DNA of 27,290 nucleotides from a virus: IMG/VR virus record IMGVR_UViG_3300025141_000600, positions 1-27,290 of that record. One strand, given 5' to 3'. Below the pieces are notes generated by a model. That model saw only the letters and a program-made list of their open reading frames with translations. It did no database searches and was not told where the DNA came from. Of this stretch, positions 12,885-22,391 are shown piece by piece. The position numbers and the translations under genes were made by a program. Position 1 is the first letter of the stretch. Each line of letters starts with the position of its first letter.

Positions 12885-15584
12885 TTATTCAATGGTTATC
12901 TTACTCACACCAGTAAGGGGAGTACCTGTTATTAAATTACCTTGAGTTCCAGGAGCTTCCACAGGAGCCACCAAAGTATTTCCCGAACCATAGGTTGATC
13001 TACTCGTAGGAGATGCTTCATATCCAATTATTGTAAACTTAACAGTTGGATAGTATGCTGCACCAAACTTAGGGGCATGTCTAGTTAAAGCGTTGAGTTC
13101 GTTAGTTTGGCCTTCCATATTCCATATATTGTTTTTAAACTCAGGCAAGCACACGGCATAAGATAGCCATTGGTATGCCAAGGCTTCGGTAATAGCACCA
13201 TTTCTGGTATTTCCCGTACCCCCAGTAACTCCCACCTTGTCTGTAATTTCCCCAAGGTTGTTAACCATGCCTTCGTTGGGACTTGCTGTTTGTGGAATAG
13301 GTTGAGCTGCTGAGTTTATTTGGAACGAAGCACTTCTAACCCCTTGTGTTGAGGTCATAGTTCCCTTATTAACAGATAACCCCGACCCAAGCCCCACATT
13401 GGTAGGAGTTGCTCCTGCACTATCTGATCTTGAGGCAGCGGCAACAGGACCACAATTAACATATTCAACTAAAATATCATAATCGTTGACCCAAGAAGGG
13501 AATGTCATATTAATTTTTTTAGAAACAACGCTAATGGAGCCTTGCCCCACATTCTCATCCCCATAACCAAAACCATAAGCCTTTGCCAAACGTGCAGTCG
13601 TAGTATTAGTAGCATTACCTGGAACTGCTCCTGGAACATAGGCTAATGGCCTATCAGAAGTTTGGCCCTCAAACCACATCCACCAAGTAGGCTTAGAGCT
13701 GGCACTCTCTCCAGTTACAGCAGCGAAATTCATACTATCCATAGGCATATCCCACTCTGGAAGTAGAGGAATATTTCTTTGCCCTGTGGCAAGTCCCAAA
13801 TATGTCTTACTAGTATTTGATACATAAGAGGTATTGGGATCTCCAATCCACTTACTTAGTTCAGTCTGTCTATTCCTATATACCCACTCCAAAAAGGCTT
13901 CGCGAGTCTTCTGAGTTGCATCATCTAAAAAGGCTTTAGAAGAAGAATAGCCAGCAAAGCTGTGGGTGTTTCCTGTACTTAGGTAATCAGAGGCTTGAAA
14001 TGCGGTTGTATTTGTGGTAGCTGTGCCCCACGGGTCGTCTATATCAGTATTGTTCTCGTTCATAGTTAATAGGGTGCCCTCAACCCCGTAAGCAAGACCA
14101 CCCATAACATAGTCCGTGTAAATTGCTCTACCAGAGTCCGAGATAGTTGCGGCTACATCCGTGGTTACATTATCTAATGCATCCTGAAGCTGGAAAGCAC
14201 CAACAGCGGGGTTAGCCAAAGATAGGGGAGGGTTGGCCGCTGCAACTCCTGCTCTTTCGTTATAAGTAAATTCAGTAGTCCGTAAAAATGGACGAATATC
14301 TATAATATCTTTTGCTACTATGTCTGTGGAGCCCTTGTTTACTACGATGTATGCAAGGGGTAGAGCGGTCTGCCCTATAAGTTGGTAATCATCTGCATCT
14401 ATATTTAAAGCCAATAGGGGAGCCATGTTAACTAAATCATCAGGAGATGGGAAACTTCCATGTACTTTATTCCCATCAATATCCTTTATCCCTAAATTAG
14501 CAGTGACATCCTTATCGTTTATATTAGCTACGATACGAGTAGAGCCTACAGCACCTGGATCATTACATCCAGCCGCTGTTTGAATACTAACAGGGCTTGT
14601 TGAATCAGACTTAGAGATACCAATACCTGCTCCCCTAATGATACCAAGAGTAGGTTGGTACATAGTTTTCTGTGTGGTTGTGGCAGTATCACAAAATCCA
14701 TCACTAAAATCTTGTGTGGCAGCAGAGTTTGAATCTATAGGGACACTATACAATACTAACAGATCAATTCTTTGGTTTGCCCCAGGTATTGGTACTGCTG
14801 AACCCGCAGAATTATGATAATAAAAATCATCATCCTTCCATTCTGGTATTTCAATCTCAGATCCGTCAAAGTCTACTACCGCTGTACGGAATACCCCTCT
14901 CCACATTTTTACAAAACCTAAATGGATTTTAGATAAGTTCTCATAAGTATATGTGGCATTGGAAACATTTTTTCCAATAATTAGACCAAGTGTGGTTGGA
15001 GTTAGTGGTGCAAAATTAGACTGACCAGGCCAAGTTGCTGATCCACGCAACATGTCAGGGCTTCCCTCTGAATTATTTTTAGATGTGGACCACCTACCTC
15101 CCATTCCTCCAGGAGAAGTATGGAAGGTATAGGTATACTCTAACCCGTTTAGGTTATATGGGCTACCTGTGGTTCCTGTACTAATAAAAGCACTCCAGAT
15201 CTCGTCTCTCTTATCCGTACTAAAGGTTTCCATTAAAGTGGGAATTAAAGTAGTTCCTCCCACAGAAGTACCTTGTAATGCTAATTGGGATAAGGGATTC
15301 CTTATATCAAAGGCATCATTAACTCTGGATGTAAAGGTTCCTGGATTAACTCCTACAAACCTTCCACCTACTGGCTTAGGTTTAAGCTGTTTAATATTTG
15401 TAATATTAATTTCACTGTTTTCAGTTAGGAAAGTAGAAGCACTCCCCTTCCCTTCTACTTGATTTTTAATATATAGAATATTCTCTTCCAGTTGCATTAT
15501 AGGAAGATTATCAACCTGATAAAAATATGGGTCATTTGCCTTGTAGTACCTAATCGGTTGAGTAAATTTGTATGGAGTTGCCAT
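12885..15584 (-). CDS. Large tail appendage/baseplate protein with DNLPI N-terminal motif
   Basis: This 899-aa protein has no signal peptide or membrane segment. Its N-terminus (YKANDPYFYQVDNLPIMQLE, residues about 14-33, then ENILYIKNQV) matches the start of the following-strand neighbour, the 1165-aa protein (SSAFYNWEQDNLPIYDLEDR), so both probably use the same short domain to dock on the same partner, likely the baseplate. The rest is beta-rich, with Gly/Thr/Asn-rich loops, a conserved-looking IDIRPFLRTTEF segment near the middle and a Ser/Thr/Gly-rich second half. Its ATG shares a base with the stop of the 1165-aa gene (TAATG). I do not recognise a receptor-binding or enzymatic domain. 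A structural fibre or baseplate-rim role is inferred from context. Confidence 0.85.
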   Translation of the reverse strand: MATPYKFTQPIRYYKANDPYFYQVDNLPIMQLEENILYIKNQVEGKGSASTFLTENSEINITNIKQLKPKPVGGRFVGVNPGTFTSRVNDAFDIRNPLSQLALQGTSVGGTTLIPTLMETFSTDKRDEIWSAFISTGTTGSPYNLNGLEYTYTFHTSPGGMGGRWSTSKNNSEGSPDMLRGSATWPGQSNFAPLTPTTLGLIIGKNVSNATYTYENLSKIHLGFVKMWRGVFRTAVVDFDGSEIEIPEWKDDDFYYHNSAGSAVPIPGANQRIDLLVLYSVPIDSNSAATQDFSDGFCDTATTTQKTMYQPTLGIIRGAGIGISKSDSTSPVSIQTAAGCNDPGAVGSTRIVANINDKDVTANLGIKDIDGNKVHGSFPSPDDLVNMAPLLALNIDADDYQLIGQTALPLAYIVVNKGSTDIVAKDIIDIRPFLRTTEFTYNERAGVAAANPPLSLANPAVGAFQLQDALDNVTTDVAATISDSGRAIYTDYVMGGLAYGVEGTLLTMNENNTDIDDPWGTATTNTTAFQASDYLSTGNTHSFAGYSSSKAFLDDATQKTREAFLEWVYRNRQTELSKWIGDPNTSYVSNTSKTYLGLATGQRNIPLLPEWDMPMDSMNFAAVTGESASSKPTWWMWFEGQTSDRPLAYVPGAVPGNATNTTTARLAKAYGFGYGDENVGQGSISVVSKKINMTFPSWVNDYDILVEYVNCGPVAAASRSDSAGATPTNVGLGSGLSVNKGTMTSTQGVRSASFQINSAAQPIPQTASPNEGMVNNLGEITDKVGVTGGTGNTRNGAITEALAYQWLSYAVCLPEFKNNIWNMEGQTNELNALTRHAPKFGAAYYPTVKFTIIGYEASPTSRSTYGSGNTLVAPVEAPGTQGNLITGTPLTGVSKITIE

Positions 15585-18500
15585 TATAAGTCTCTATCTA
15601 AATCAAACAGGTTTGCAGACCCTAACCCTATCCCGTGAGTGGCATCAGCAGCGTAGAACCCCTCTCCTGGGTAGTCTGTGGTGGATTCGTAATAACTAAA
15701 TATCTTCTTCCTGCCAGAAGTACCTAATGTACCATTCTTAGCATTAGCGAAAGTATTCATAGCTGATTCGTCTAGCCAAATCCTAGCCTCCGAATCACAA
15801 GGCAGCATAGCTGAAGTGTAGTAGAACGAAGACGCAACATTTTGTACTTGCTGATCTGCGGGTAATGTTTCTATGTACCCACTAAATCCTAAGTCCTGAT
15901 ATATTGCACTCACACTTGCAGGAGGAGTTGCACTACAATCAGAGGATGTTGAATACCCTTGAGCGAACAATTGGTATGGGGTTCCTTTTATTAAAGTTGC
16001 ATCGGACGGAAAATTATACCCCATACTATTAAAAGCAGTGGGATTTTGCGGAGGCATATAGAAATGTCCTGCTGCTGTCTTTGGATGCCCTAAGAATTTA
16101 GCTTTAGGGTGTGGAGATACATAAATTCTAAAGGGACCAACATTTTGGAAAGTGGTTCTTCCATAATAACCCAAACCTCCTCCATGATTAACACCTTGTC
16201 CAAAAGTATCCAATACGCTAAGGCTTGAAGTATTAGGCGTAGATGAGGGAGCCCCAGAAAGCGGTGTCCATGCTGCTCCCGATACCCAACATGCACTAGG
16301 TCCGTAATAAATACTACTAAGATCTTGGGGGTGTGTAGTCCCTAAAGCATTTAGAGTTGAATTGCCTGTAGATAGGTAGGAAGCATGTAATTCTGAGTTA
16401 TCCGCAATATTCCAAATTCTAAGAAGTTCACAATGACCTACTGTAGAGAAGTCGTAATATGCACCTGAGGTGTTTTGCCATCCCACGGGGAAGGTCACAT
16501 TCTTTACATTGACTTGGCTATCCCCGACTGCCCTAACACACATACCTCCATATGACAGCCCAGACACTGAGTCAGCTGCTGGCAAGCCTATTTCTTTTAG
16601 AGGATTCGCTGTCGCTGGGACAGTTCTCGCGGATGTAACCACGAGGGCGGCACCCGCAGTTGAGGGGAATTTAGCTTGGTTCACCAAATTATAAGAAGTA
16701 TAGTTTACAAAGGGATTTGGATAAAACTGTAAGTATCCAGAAGCACACAGAGACGATAAGGCATACCCACCTGTACCTGTTGGGTAGTCTTTATTTGTAA
16801 GGTACTTACTATCCCAGTGTTGGTGATAGTCTCCCATGTCGTGAATGTCAAGTACAGAGTTTCTATTAGCCACTAAACAGGCTCTTGTTGCATGTAGATC
16901 TACCTTGGTGTGATTACCTGTATCCCCCAAGTTCCATCCACTAGCATCTATAATGCCGTCCTTGTGGTGCGGACCAAATTCTATAGTTGATCCGTCTTCG
17001 GCCAGTGCATCAACACCAAACTGCCCTATGAATGTGGGTCCCGCAACGTAAACATGGGAACCAGTTCCTGCATAAACCCCTGCTATCTTTTGTTGCTTAG
17101 ACCATTTCTGTGGACCTAAGATTATGGTATTATCGTTCTTATGCCCAAACATATCAAGATTACTATTATTTGTGACCCTAAATGCAGCACCCTTTATAGC
17201 ACCTGTTGCTTGGTAAGCGGTAGCGAGTTCGTCTGCTACATCCAAGTTTAGATACTTACACCCTACCGCATTCATGTAAGATCCGTTATCCACTACAACC
17301 GCAGGTAGAGTTTGTTTGGTTGTAGTAGCACCCTCTACCCTACTCTCTACTTGATGGTTTCCACTGAAGGATAATCTCTCATAAACAGAATCCATACCGC
17401 TTACATAAGTGGGTACAAATTCAGATGAGTCTAATAATACATGTTGGCCGTTAGCCTCAAAATTGGTTACAGGATAGAACGGACCAGCCTCATAACCAGT
17501 AGCGGTAGCATTTTTGTTATAATTAAATATGGATCCCTTGGCGACTAAACCCCCTTCGGCGTTATTATCAACCGTAACTTGGGAGACTTTACACACAGAG
17601 TTTTCTAAAAGAATTCCTATTTTGTTCTGGAAGGAAGCTATTCTATGGCTTGTATCAATTAAGGATTCTTTTGCCCGAATACCTTCTTGTACATTAAAGA
17701 AGGTTTGTAAGACAATAGTTTCTGACCCATCAACTTGTGCAAGCGAGTCACCTGCCATATTAGTCCCCTTCCTTGTGTTAGGGGGGGTTATAATATTAGA
17801 ATTATTTAAATCTATCCCTATTAAATTTCTATAGAAGCAGAACGGAGAATCAGCAGGTAATCCCTTGCCATTCTCTGTGGACGCGCTTAAAGTTACATTA
17901 GAATTATATGCTCGTAACCCAGCAGTAGGATTAGTTGTTACTTTAGAATCTAGAAAGTTAGGATTAGTTTCCAATTCATAATTATGAAAAGCAATAAATC
18001 CTCTACTCAAAATTACATTAGAATTATTTAACTGCATCCCTGCATCCGTACATCGCGCAGCAGTACAGTTCTCTATGACCACCTCAGAGTTTGTTATATC
18101 AAATCCAACTTTTGTAGTCTGTGACCCCGCAGCAGTTATATTAGCTTGGCTTGCTCCGTCAACGCAGAAGCCTCTAATGTACACTTTTCCTGCACAATCT
18201 TTTACGGAAACATTACTTAAGGAGTTTGCATACACAAACCCTATAGTTCTCTTGGTACTTAATGGAGCAACAATACCAGCCCTTTGCTGTGCAATTCCGT
18301 TATTAAGCACCACAGTATCAGAGCTAACAGAACTATCCTCATAAATATTAACATTAAACTGGTTTGCATTAGCCGCCCCAGTACTAAGTAAGGTCCCAGC
18401 AGTATCATTAAATCTTGAAGAAATGGTTACTGTTTTTCCAGCATTCTCCCCCACTACACCCCACTCAGGGTTTAGTACAAAGGCTCTTGTATATTTATTC

Positions 18501-19081
18501 CACCAACTCGTCTTATCTGGGTTTTTAGAACCAACAACAACTCCCAACCCTAAAGACTTAGAGTCTGTCATCGTATTGCTTGCGTCTGCGGAGGAGAAAG
18601 TTAATATAGCACTAGCATTAGCATTCACTCCCGAAACTGCGGAGGAGGGTGATGTTGAACTACCACATAAAACTTTAGCAAAGCCTCTATTAATTATCTC
18701 TATACCTGCTCCAGAACCTTCAAATTCTTTACTCTCTAAACGTAAATCACCTAAGGAACCGCTTGTACATACCTCAATTATTACTGGGAATCTGAGGGTG
18801 TTTGGTAGAGCATCAATAGCTGCGGATACTGTCCCAAAAACCTTCTTGTTGTCAATACCACAGTCGGATACTGTCAACATTAAACCGTCTACAGATGAGG
18901 CGGGATATCCTGCCATCTCATATAAGAAATTATCTCGATCTTCTAAATCATAGATTGGGAGGTTATCTTGCTCCCAGTTATAGAATGCGCTGGAGTCGAA
19001 CTTGTATACAGGATCTACCCAGTTATTAATTAACTGACCTGTGCCAGATGCTAGATATAAATCTTGAGGTAAAAATGCCAT
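15584..19081 (-). CDS. Right-handed beta-helix tail protein (putative tailspike or fibre)
   Basis: This 1165-aa protein begins with the same DNLPI-x-x-LE docking motif as the 899-aa neighbour (residues about 38-48), then AGYPASSVDG. From about residue 85 to 760 it shows the regular short-strand pattern of a parallel beta-helix: repeated V/I-x-I triplets and asparagine ladders such as VGFDITNSEVVIENC, GMQLNNSNVILSRG, LRAYNSNVTLSA, IGIDLNNSNIITP and GILLENSVCKVSQVTV. Such helices form trimeric phage spikes that bind or cut surface polysaccharide. I cannot pick out catalytic acids, so enzyme activity is open. The end is not repetitive and includes HGGGLGYYGRTTFQNVGPFR. It starts 1 nt beyond the stop of the 208-aa gene. 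Confidence 0.87.
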   Translation of the reverse strand: MAFLPQDLYLASGTGQLINNWVDPVYKFDSSAFYNWEQDNLPIYDLEDRDNFLYEMAGYPASSVDGLMLTVSDCGIDNKKVFGTVSAAIDALPNTLRFPVIIEVCTSGSLGDLRLESKEFEGSGAGIEIINRGFAKVLCGSSTSPSSAVSGVNANASAILTFSSADASNTMTDSKSLGLGVVVGSKNPDKTSWWNKYTRAFVLNPEWGVVGENAGKTVTISSRFNDTAGTLLSTGAANANQFNVNIYEDSSVSSDTVVLNNGIAQQRAGIVAPLSTKRTIGFVYANSLSNVSVKDCAGKVYIRGFCVDGASQANITAAGSQTTKVGFDITNSEVVIENCTAARCTDAGMQLNNSNVILSRGFIAFHNYELETNPNFLDSKVTTNPTAGLRAYNSNVTLSASTENGKGLPADSPFCFYRNLIGIDLNNSNIITPPNTRKGTNMAGDSLAQVDGSETIVLQTFFNVQEGIRAKESLIDTSHRIASFQNKIGILLENSVCKVSQVTVDNNAEGGLVAKGSIFNYNKNATATGYEAGPFYPVTNFEANGQHVLLDSSEFVPTYVSGMDSVYERLSFSGNHQVESRVEGATTTKQTLPAVVVDNGSYMNAVGCKYLNLDVADELATAYQATGAIKGAAFRVTNNSNLDMFGHKNDNTIILGPQKWSKQQKIAGVYAGTGSHVYVAGPTFIGQFGVDALAEDGSTIEFGPHHKDGIIDASGWNLGDTGNHTKVDLHATRACLVANRNSVLDIHDMGDYHQHWDSKYLTNKDYPTGTGGYALSSLCASGYLQFYPNPFVNYTSYNLVNQAKFPSTAGAALVVTSARTVPATANPLKEIGLPAADSVSGLSYGGMCVRAVGDSQVNVKNVTFPVGWQNTSGAYYDFSTVGHCELLRIWNIADNSELHASYLSTGNSTLNALGTTHPQDLSSIYYGPSACWVSGAAWTPLSGAPSSTPNTSSLSVLDTFGQGVNHGGGLGYYGRTTFQNVGPFRIYVSPHPKAKFLGHPKTAAGHFYMPPQNPTAFNSMGYNFPSDATLIKGTPYQLFAQGYSTSSDCSATPPASVSAIYQDLGFSGYIETLPADQQVQNVASSFYYTSAMLPCDSEARIWLDESAMNTFANAKNGTLGTSGRKKIFSYYESTTDYPGEGFYAADATHGIGLGSANLFDLDRDL

Positions 19082-19082
19082 G

Positions 19083-19709
19083 TTAAAAGTTCAAAGTCCA
19101 TTTAAATACTAATGCAAAGTCGTTAGTTTTTGCTATATTTGTGAAAGGTCTATAAGCAACTAATTGAGACCTTTTCGTATTTCTTCCTAAGGGATTCTGC
19201 ATAAATAACCCAACTTCATTGACAGTTAAGTTATTACAGGACTCCTTATCTATGTAAAGTATATAGGTAAGAGAATTAAGATCCACTCGTTTAATACTAT
19301 TATCAGAGATCAGACCAAAAAACCAAGTATCTCCATAACTTCCTCCTACCGTGGGCTTCGCCCCTCCATCCCAGTCCATTAATTCGTGCGCCTCTAAAGG
19401 TAGAAAGGAATCAGTGGTGGTTTGGTATTGGGAACCACCCCCTACTTGCCCCAAAGCGGAAACCAAGCTAGTTTCAGACACGCCATACGAGCCAACCTTA
19501 GTATCCCCAGACACGCCTATTTGGAAATAACGAATTTGGAAATTAGTTATATCCGCAGCACCTGACCCTGCGTAAAGAAGTCCCAGACCAACACCCATAC
19601 CTGATGTGATGGTATTGGGATCATTAAGAACCCTTTCTTCGGTCCCATCCCCAAAAACTTTATATATTTCGAGATGTCCTGAAACATTTAAATTATCATT
19701 ATTACTCAT
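19083..19709 (-). CDS. Small tail protein, paralogue of the 225-aa and 661-aa neighbours
   Basis: This 208-aa protein shares its layout with the 225-aa gene just before it: near the N-terminus GHLEIYKVFGDGTEERVLND, then a FQIGVSGDT element near residue 69, then EVGLFMQNPLG, and a closing LVAYRPFTNIAKTNDFALVF with KWTLNF as the last residues. The paired ending (AYR-F-x4-KT-x-F-L-V-W-F) is the clearest link. I do not know a formal family name; proteins with this kind of ending occur among phage baseplate and fibre-connector genes. It probably builds a small beta-sandwich that attaches to the baseplate or fibres. It is followed at once by the beta-helix gene, for which it might act as a connector. 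Confidence 0.8.
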   Translation of the reverse strand: MSNNDNLNVSGHLEIYKVFGDGTEERVLNDPNTITSGMGVGLGLLYAGSGAADITNFQIRYFQIGVSGDTKVGSYGVSETSLVSALGQVGGGSQYQTTTDSFLPLEAHELMDWDGGAKPTVGGSYGDTWFFGLISDNSIKRVDLNSLTYILYIDKESCNNLTVNEVGLFMQNPLGRNTKRSQLVAYRPFTNIAKTNDFALVFKWTLNF

Positions 19710-19733
19710 CTTTTACCTACTTATTATAGCTAA

Positions 19734-20411
19734 CTATACTCCTGTATAATGGTTATCTACATTGGTAGATATACCCAAAAATCCAACTGACCAATGGACA
19801 ACTAATGAAAACTCAGAGGTTTTTGTTACGGGAGTAAAACTTCTATAAGCCATCAATAGAGGGGAGTCTTCTTTAAACCCTTTTGGGTTCTTTGCAAATA
19901 AACCTATTTCACTTATTTCCTTACCGTTTCCTGTTTTTTCATCTAACACAATTTCTGATTCAAAGGAATCCATAAAAAACTTGGATAGTCTTCCTTCTTT
20001 GATCTTGGAGAAATACTCATCAGTACCTGAGAACGCTATTGAGGAGAGCACAGCACTAGTAAATAAAAGCTCCGTATAGGTGCTCCCCCCATCATCTGTG
20101 GAGGCATTAAACCCTCTATACTTACTTTCTACAATAAAGTCTGTGTCGTCTCCGTAATCATCCCAACTAAATGGGGTACTAAGATGATAGAAATAACTAG
20201 ATGTAGTAACAGCAGGATCATAATCCATAGAGCTTGTTCCCACTTGAAAATAATAAGGAGAGTAACTATCTGTATTTAGGGATCCTCCCCCTCTTTGTAT
20301 ATCAATAAAGGAAGACCCTAGACCCGCAGTAACCAGATTAGCTCTATCTACTATTGTGTCTTCAGTTCCATCACTGTAAACTTTACAAATTGTAATATGT
20401 CCTCTAAGCAT
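19734..20411 (-). CDS. Small tail protein, paralogue of the 208-aa and 661-aa neighbours
   Basis: This 225-aa protein starts GHITICKVYSDGTEDTIVDR, has a YYFQVGTSS element near residue 55, EIGLFAKNPKGF near 170, and MAYRSFTPVTKTSEFSLVVH then WSVGF close to the end. All four elements recur in order in the 208-aa protein, so the pair came from a tandem duplication; the first and last also occur in the 661-aa protein. Its ATG overlaps the end of the 661-aa gene by 8 nt and it stops with TAG 24 nt before the next gene. Role as tail or baseplate accessory protein is inferred from position and likeness to its neighbours. Confidence 0.8.
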   Translation of the reverse strand: MLRGHITICKVYSDGTEDTIVDRANLVTAGLGSSFIDIQRGGGSLNTDSYSPYYFQVGTSSMDYDPAVTTSSYFYHLSTPFSWDDYGDDTDFIVESKYRGFNASTDDGGSTYTELLFTSAVLSSIAFSGTDEYFSKIKEGRLSKFFMDSFESEIVLDEKTGNGKEISEIGLFAKNPKGFKEDSPLLMAYRSFTPVTKTSEFSLVVHWSVGFLGISTNVDNHYTGV

Positions 20412-22389
20412 TTCCTGTTGCCCTAAAATCTAGTGTCCATCTTATTTTTAAATCTGCATAATTTAAAGAACCTGCTGTTGCTCCGTTATCACTAATTCTT
20501 GATAAATTATCTATAAATTTCTTAGAACTAAATAGTCTATATCTAAGTGGGTTGTCTATTGGATCAAAAACAAAGGGAGGAGAAGAATATTTAAGTGCTT
20601 CCTTTATATCCACAGTCCATAACCCTATGTTGTATATACCCCCATAAAGGTTAGCCAGCCCAAGATCACCAGACAACACGTTAGTTTCGTATACTACCCT
20701 ACCATTATTTTGATAAGATGCAGCTTGAGAAGACACAATTAATCCGTGTCCTGACAAGGTTACACCGTTTCCATCATCTCCAACTCTTTCATTTATAGGA
20801 TCATAAACCCTACCCACATATCCAGAAATATCCATAGAGCTTGCTTCATTAAAGCCGCTGTTATAATTTCCTGAGACAATTTGATTTTCAAAAGCAGCAG
20901 ACGTTGTTAAACTACTGACCATAGACCAGTTTGTACCTCCCGTGCTAGACCCTTCAGGAAAACATCCTAATTGATAAGCATTTACTCCAATATAATTATT
21001 AGGTACACCATCAGAGGAGTTTTTAGCATTCCATAAAGAAGATAAATTATTCTGTTCTATAAATTTAGACTGCAAAGCAAACTTCTGTCTATAGGGTATT
21101 AAATTTAAATTTTGACCCAAATCAAAACCCGTAACCACAGAGCTTAAAGAAAACTCTGATTCCGTATTAGACCCCTCTAATCGTCCGTCTAAGGGGTCGG
21201 GGTATGTGGGGAGTCCAGTATAGGGGTAGTACGAGGAAACATCAGGAGGACCGCTCACACGGACGATAGGAGCACTAGCCGCAGACTCCAACCCAACTCC
21301 AGAGAAAGACCTACCCATAGCCAACGTGGATCCTGAGAAGTCCCAATTATTGGGGCATACTCCGTCTGTCCTAAATTGAAGCTCCGTTGGGAATTTACCT
21401 ACCTCAAGTTGGCACCCATATATATAAGCACCTCCTGATGCGCCACCATCAGTACATAGCGCAGGATAAAAAACCGCTTCTATCCCTGAAGTTGCGGAGG
21501 GAGAAAGAACGGAAACCCAAGCCCTATACCAATTATCCCCCGCATATTCTACTCCAGCATTTGCTTCCCAATTAGGAACAACCCAGCCATTTGCCTCTGT
21601 TCTGGCAGATTCAGTTCTCCACGTTTGGTTTACGCCACTTATAGACCCATTAGTTAGATCAGTATATAAATTAATAGCGGTTCTTGCATTACCTAAACCC
21701 GAATCTCCGCTGTAACCATCCCCCTTACTTGTTAGCTTTATATGTATACCTCCATGATCAGTATCATCGTTGCTGTTGCAACCAGTGTTATTAATGGGGT
21801 AATCACCAAAAGCTTGTTTTGTGTATAGGGACCAACACAACCAAGTATCTTGAAAAGCACTTGCGGTAAAATCTACTCCCCCATACCCTTCAAGCATACG
21901 GCACGGATGGAAGTACCCCGAAGTAGCTCCAGCGGCGAGATTTATATCATCATCCACCACCGTAACAACATGTGCGGTAGAGGAGGGTATATTAGAAAAC
22001 ATTGAGGGGGGCGAAACTTCAGGAGTAGAACTAATACTATTAATAGTCCCACCAACTACTGAAAATAAATCTGTGGACGAGGGTGTTGAGTAGGGATTTA
22101 AATTTCTATTAGCTACTGTTAGTCCAGGTGACGGACAAGTATAAGAAGAAACAGGATAAGCATGGGCATTTCTGAAGTACCCCTGTGCGTCCTTTCCAAA
22201 GGATATGGCCTGTACAACCCAGTTTGAAGTATCCATAACTCTAGGTGCAATACCCAAAGTGCTTGAGGGTGCAGTAAGCATATCGACAATAGTTTGCCCT
22301 GCTCCGTTTACGACAAGATTATCCTCCTCGTAAACAAGCTTTTCTCGATCTCCATCTAAGACCGCAAATATTTCTACCTTACCTTTCAT
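20404..22389 (-). CDS. Tail fibre/baseplate protein with jelly-roll-like insert
   Basis: This 661-aa protein looks like the same fold as the 225- and 208-aa neighbours split by a large insert. Residues 1-80 (KGKVEIFAVLDGDREKLVYE, then NLVVNGAGQ and VQAISFGKD) match their N-terminal elements, and the last 75 residues (PLRYRLFSSKKFIDNLSRIS ... LKIRWTLDF) match their endings. The insert, about residues 150-345, has the pattern of phage carbohydrate-binding jelly-rolls: DNWYRAWVSVLSPS followed by AYIYGCQLEVGKFPTELQFR. That suggests binding to host-surface glycans, as an inference. Its start lies 2 nt after the stop of the gp7-like gene, so it belongs to the same operon. Confidence 0.82.
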   Translation of the reverse strand: MKGKVEIFAVLDGDREKLVYEEDNLVVNGAGQTIVDMLTAPSSTLGIAPRVMDTSNWVVQAISFGKDAQGYFRNAHAYPVSSYTCPSPGLTVANRNLNPYSTPSSTDLFSVVGGTINSISSTPEVSPPSMFSNIPSSTAHVVTVVDDDINLAAGATSGYFHPCRMLEGYGGVDFTASAFQDTWLCWSLYTKQAFGDYPINNTGCNSNDDTDHGGIHIKLTSKGDGYSGDSGLGNARTAINLYTDLTNGSISGVNQTWRTESARTEANGWVVPNWEANAGVEYAGDNWYRAWVSVLSPSATSGIEAVFYPALCTDGGASGGAYIYGCQLEVGKFPTELQFRTDGVCPNNWDFSGSTLAMGRSFSGVGLESAASAPIVRVSGPPDVSSYYPYTGLPTYPDPLDGRLEGSNTESEFSLSSVVTGFDLGQNLNLIPYRQKFALQSKFIEQNNLSSLWNAKNSSDGVPNNYIGVNAYQLGCFPEGSSTGGTNWSMVSSLTTSAAFENQIVSGNYNSGFNEASSMDISGYVGRVYDPINERVGDDGNGVTLSGHGLIVSSQAASYQNNGRVVYETNVLSGDLGLANLYGGIYNIGLWTVDIKEALKYSSPPFVFDPIDNPLRYRLFSSKKFIDNLSRISDNGATAGSLNYADLKIRWTLDFRATGNA

Positions 22390-22391
22390 AC

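Noticed and set aside
18423-18953. 176-codon plus-strand open frame (and similar ones at 17529-17834 and 18075-18344)
   Set aside because: Antisense of the beta-helix gene; proline/leucine-rich, no ribosome site, no homology recognised.
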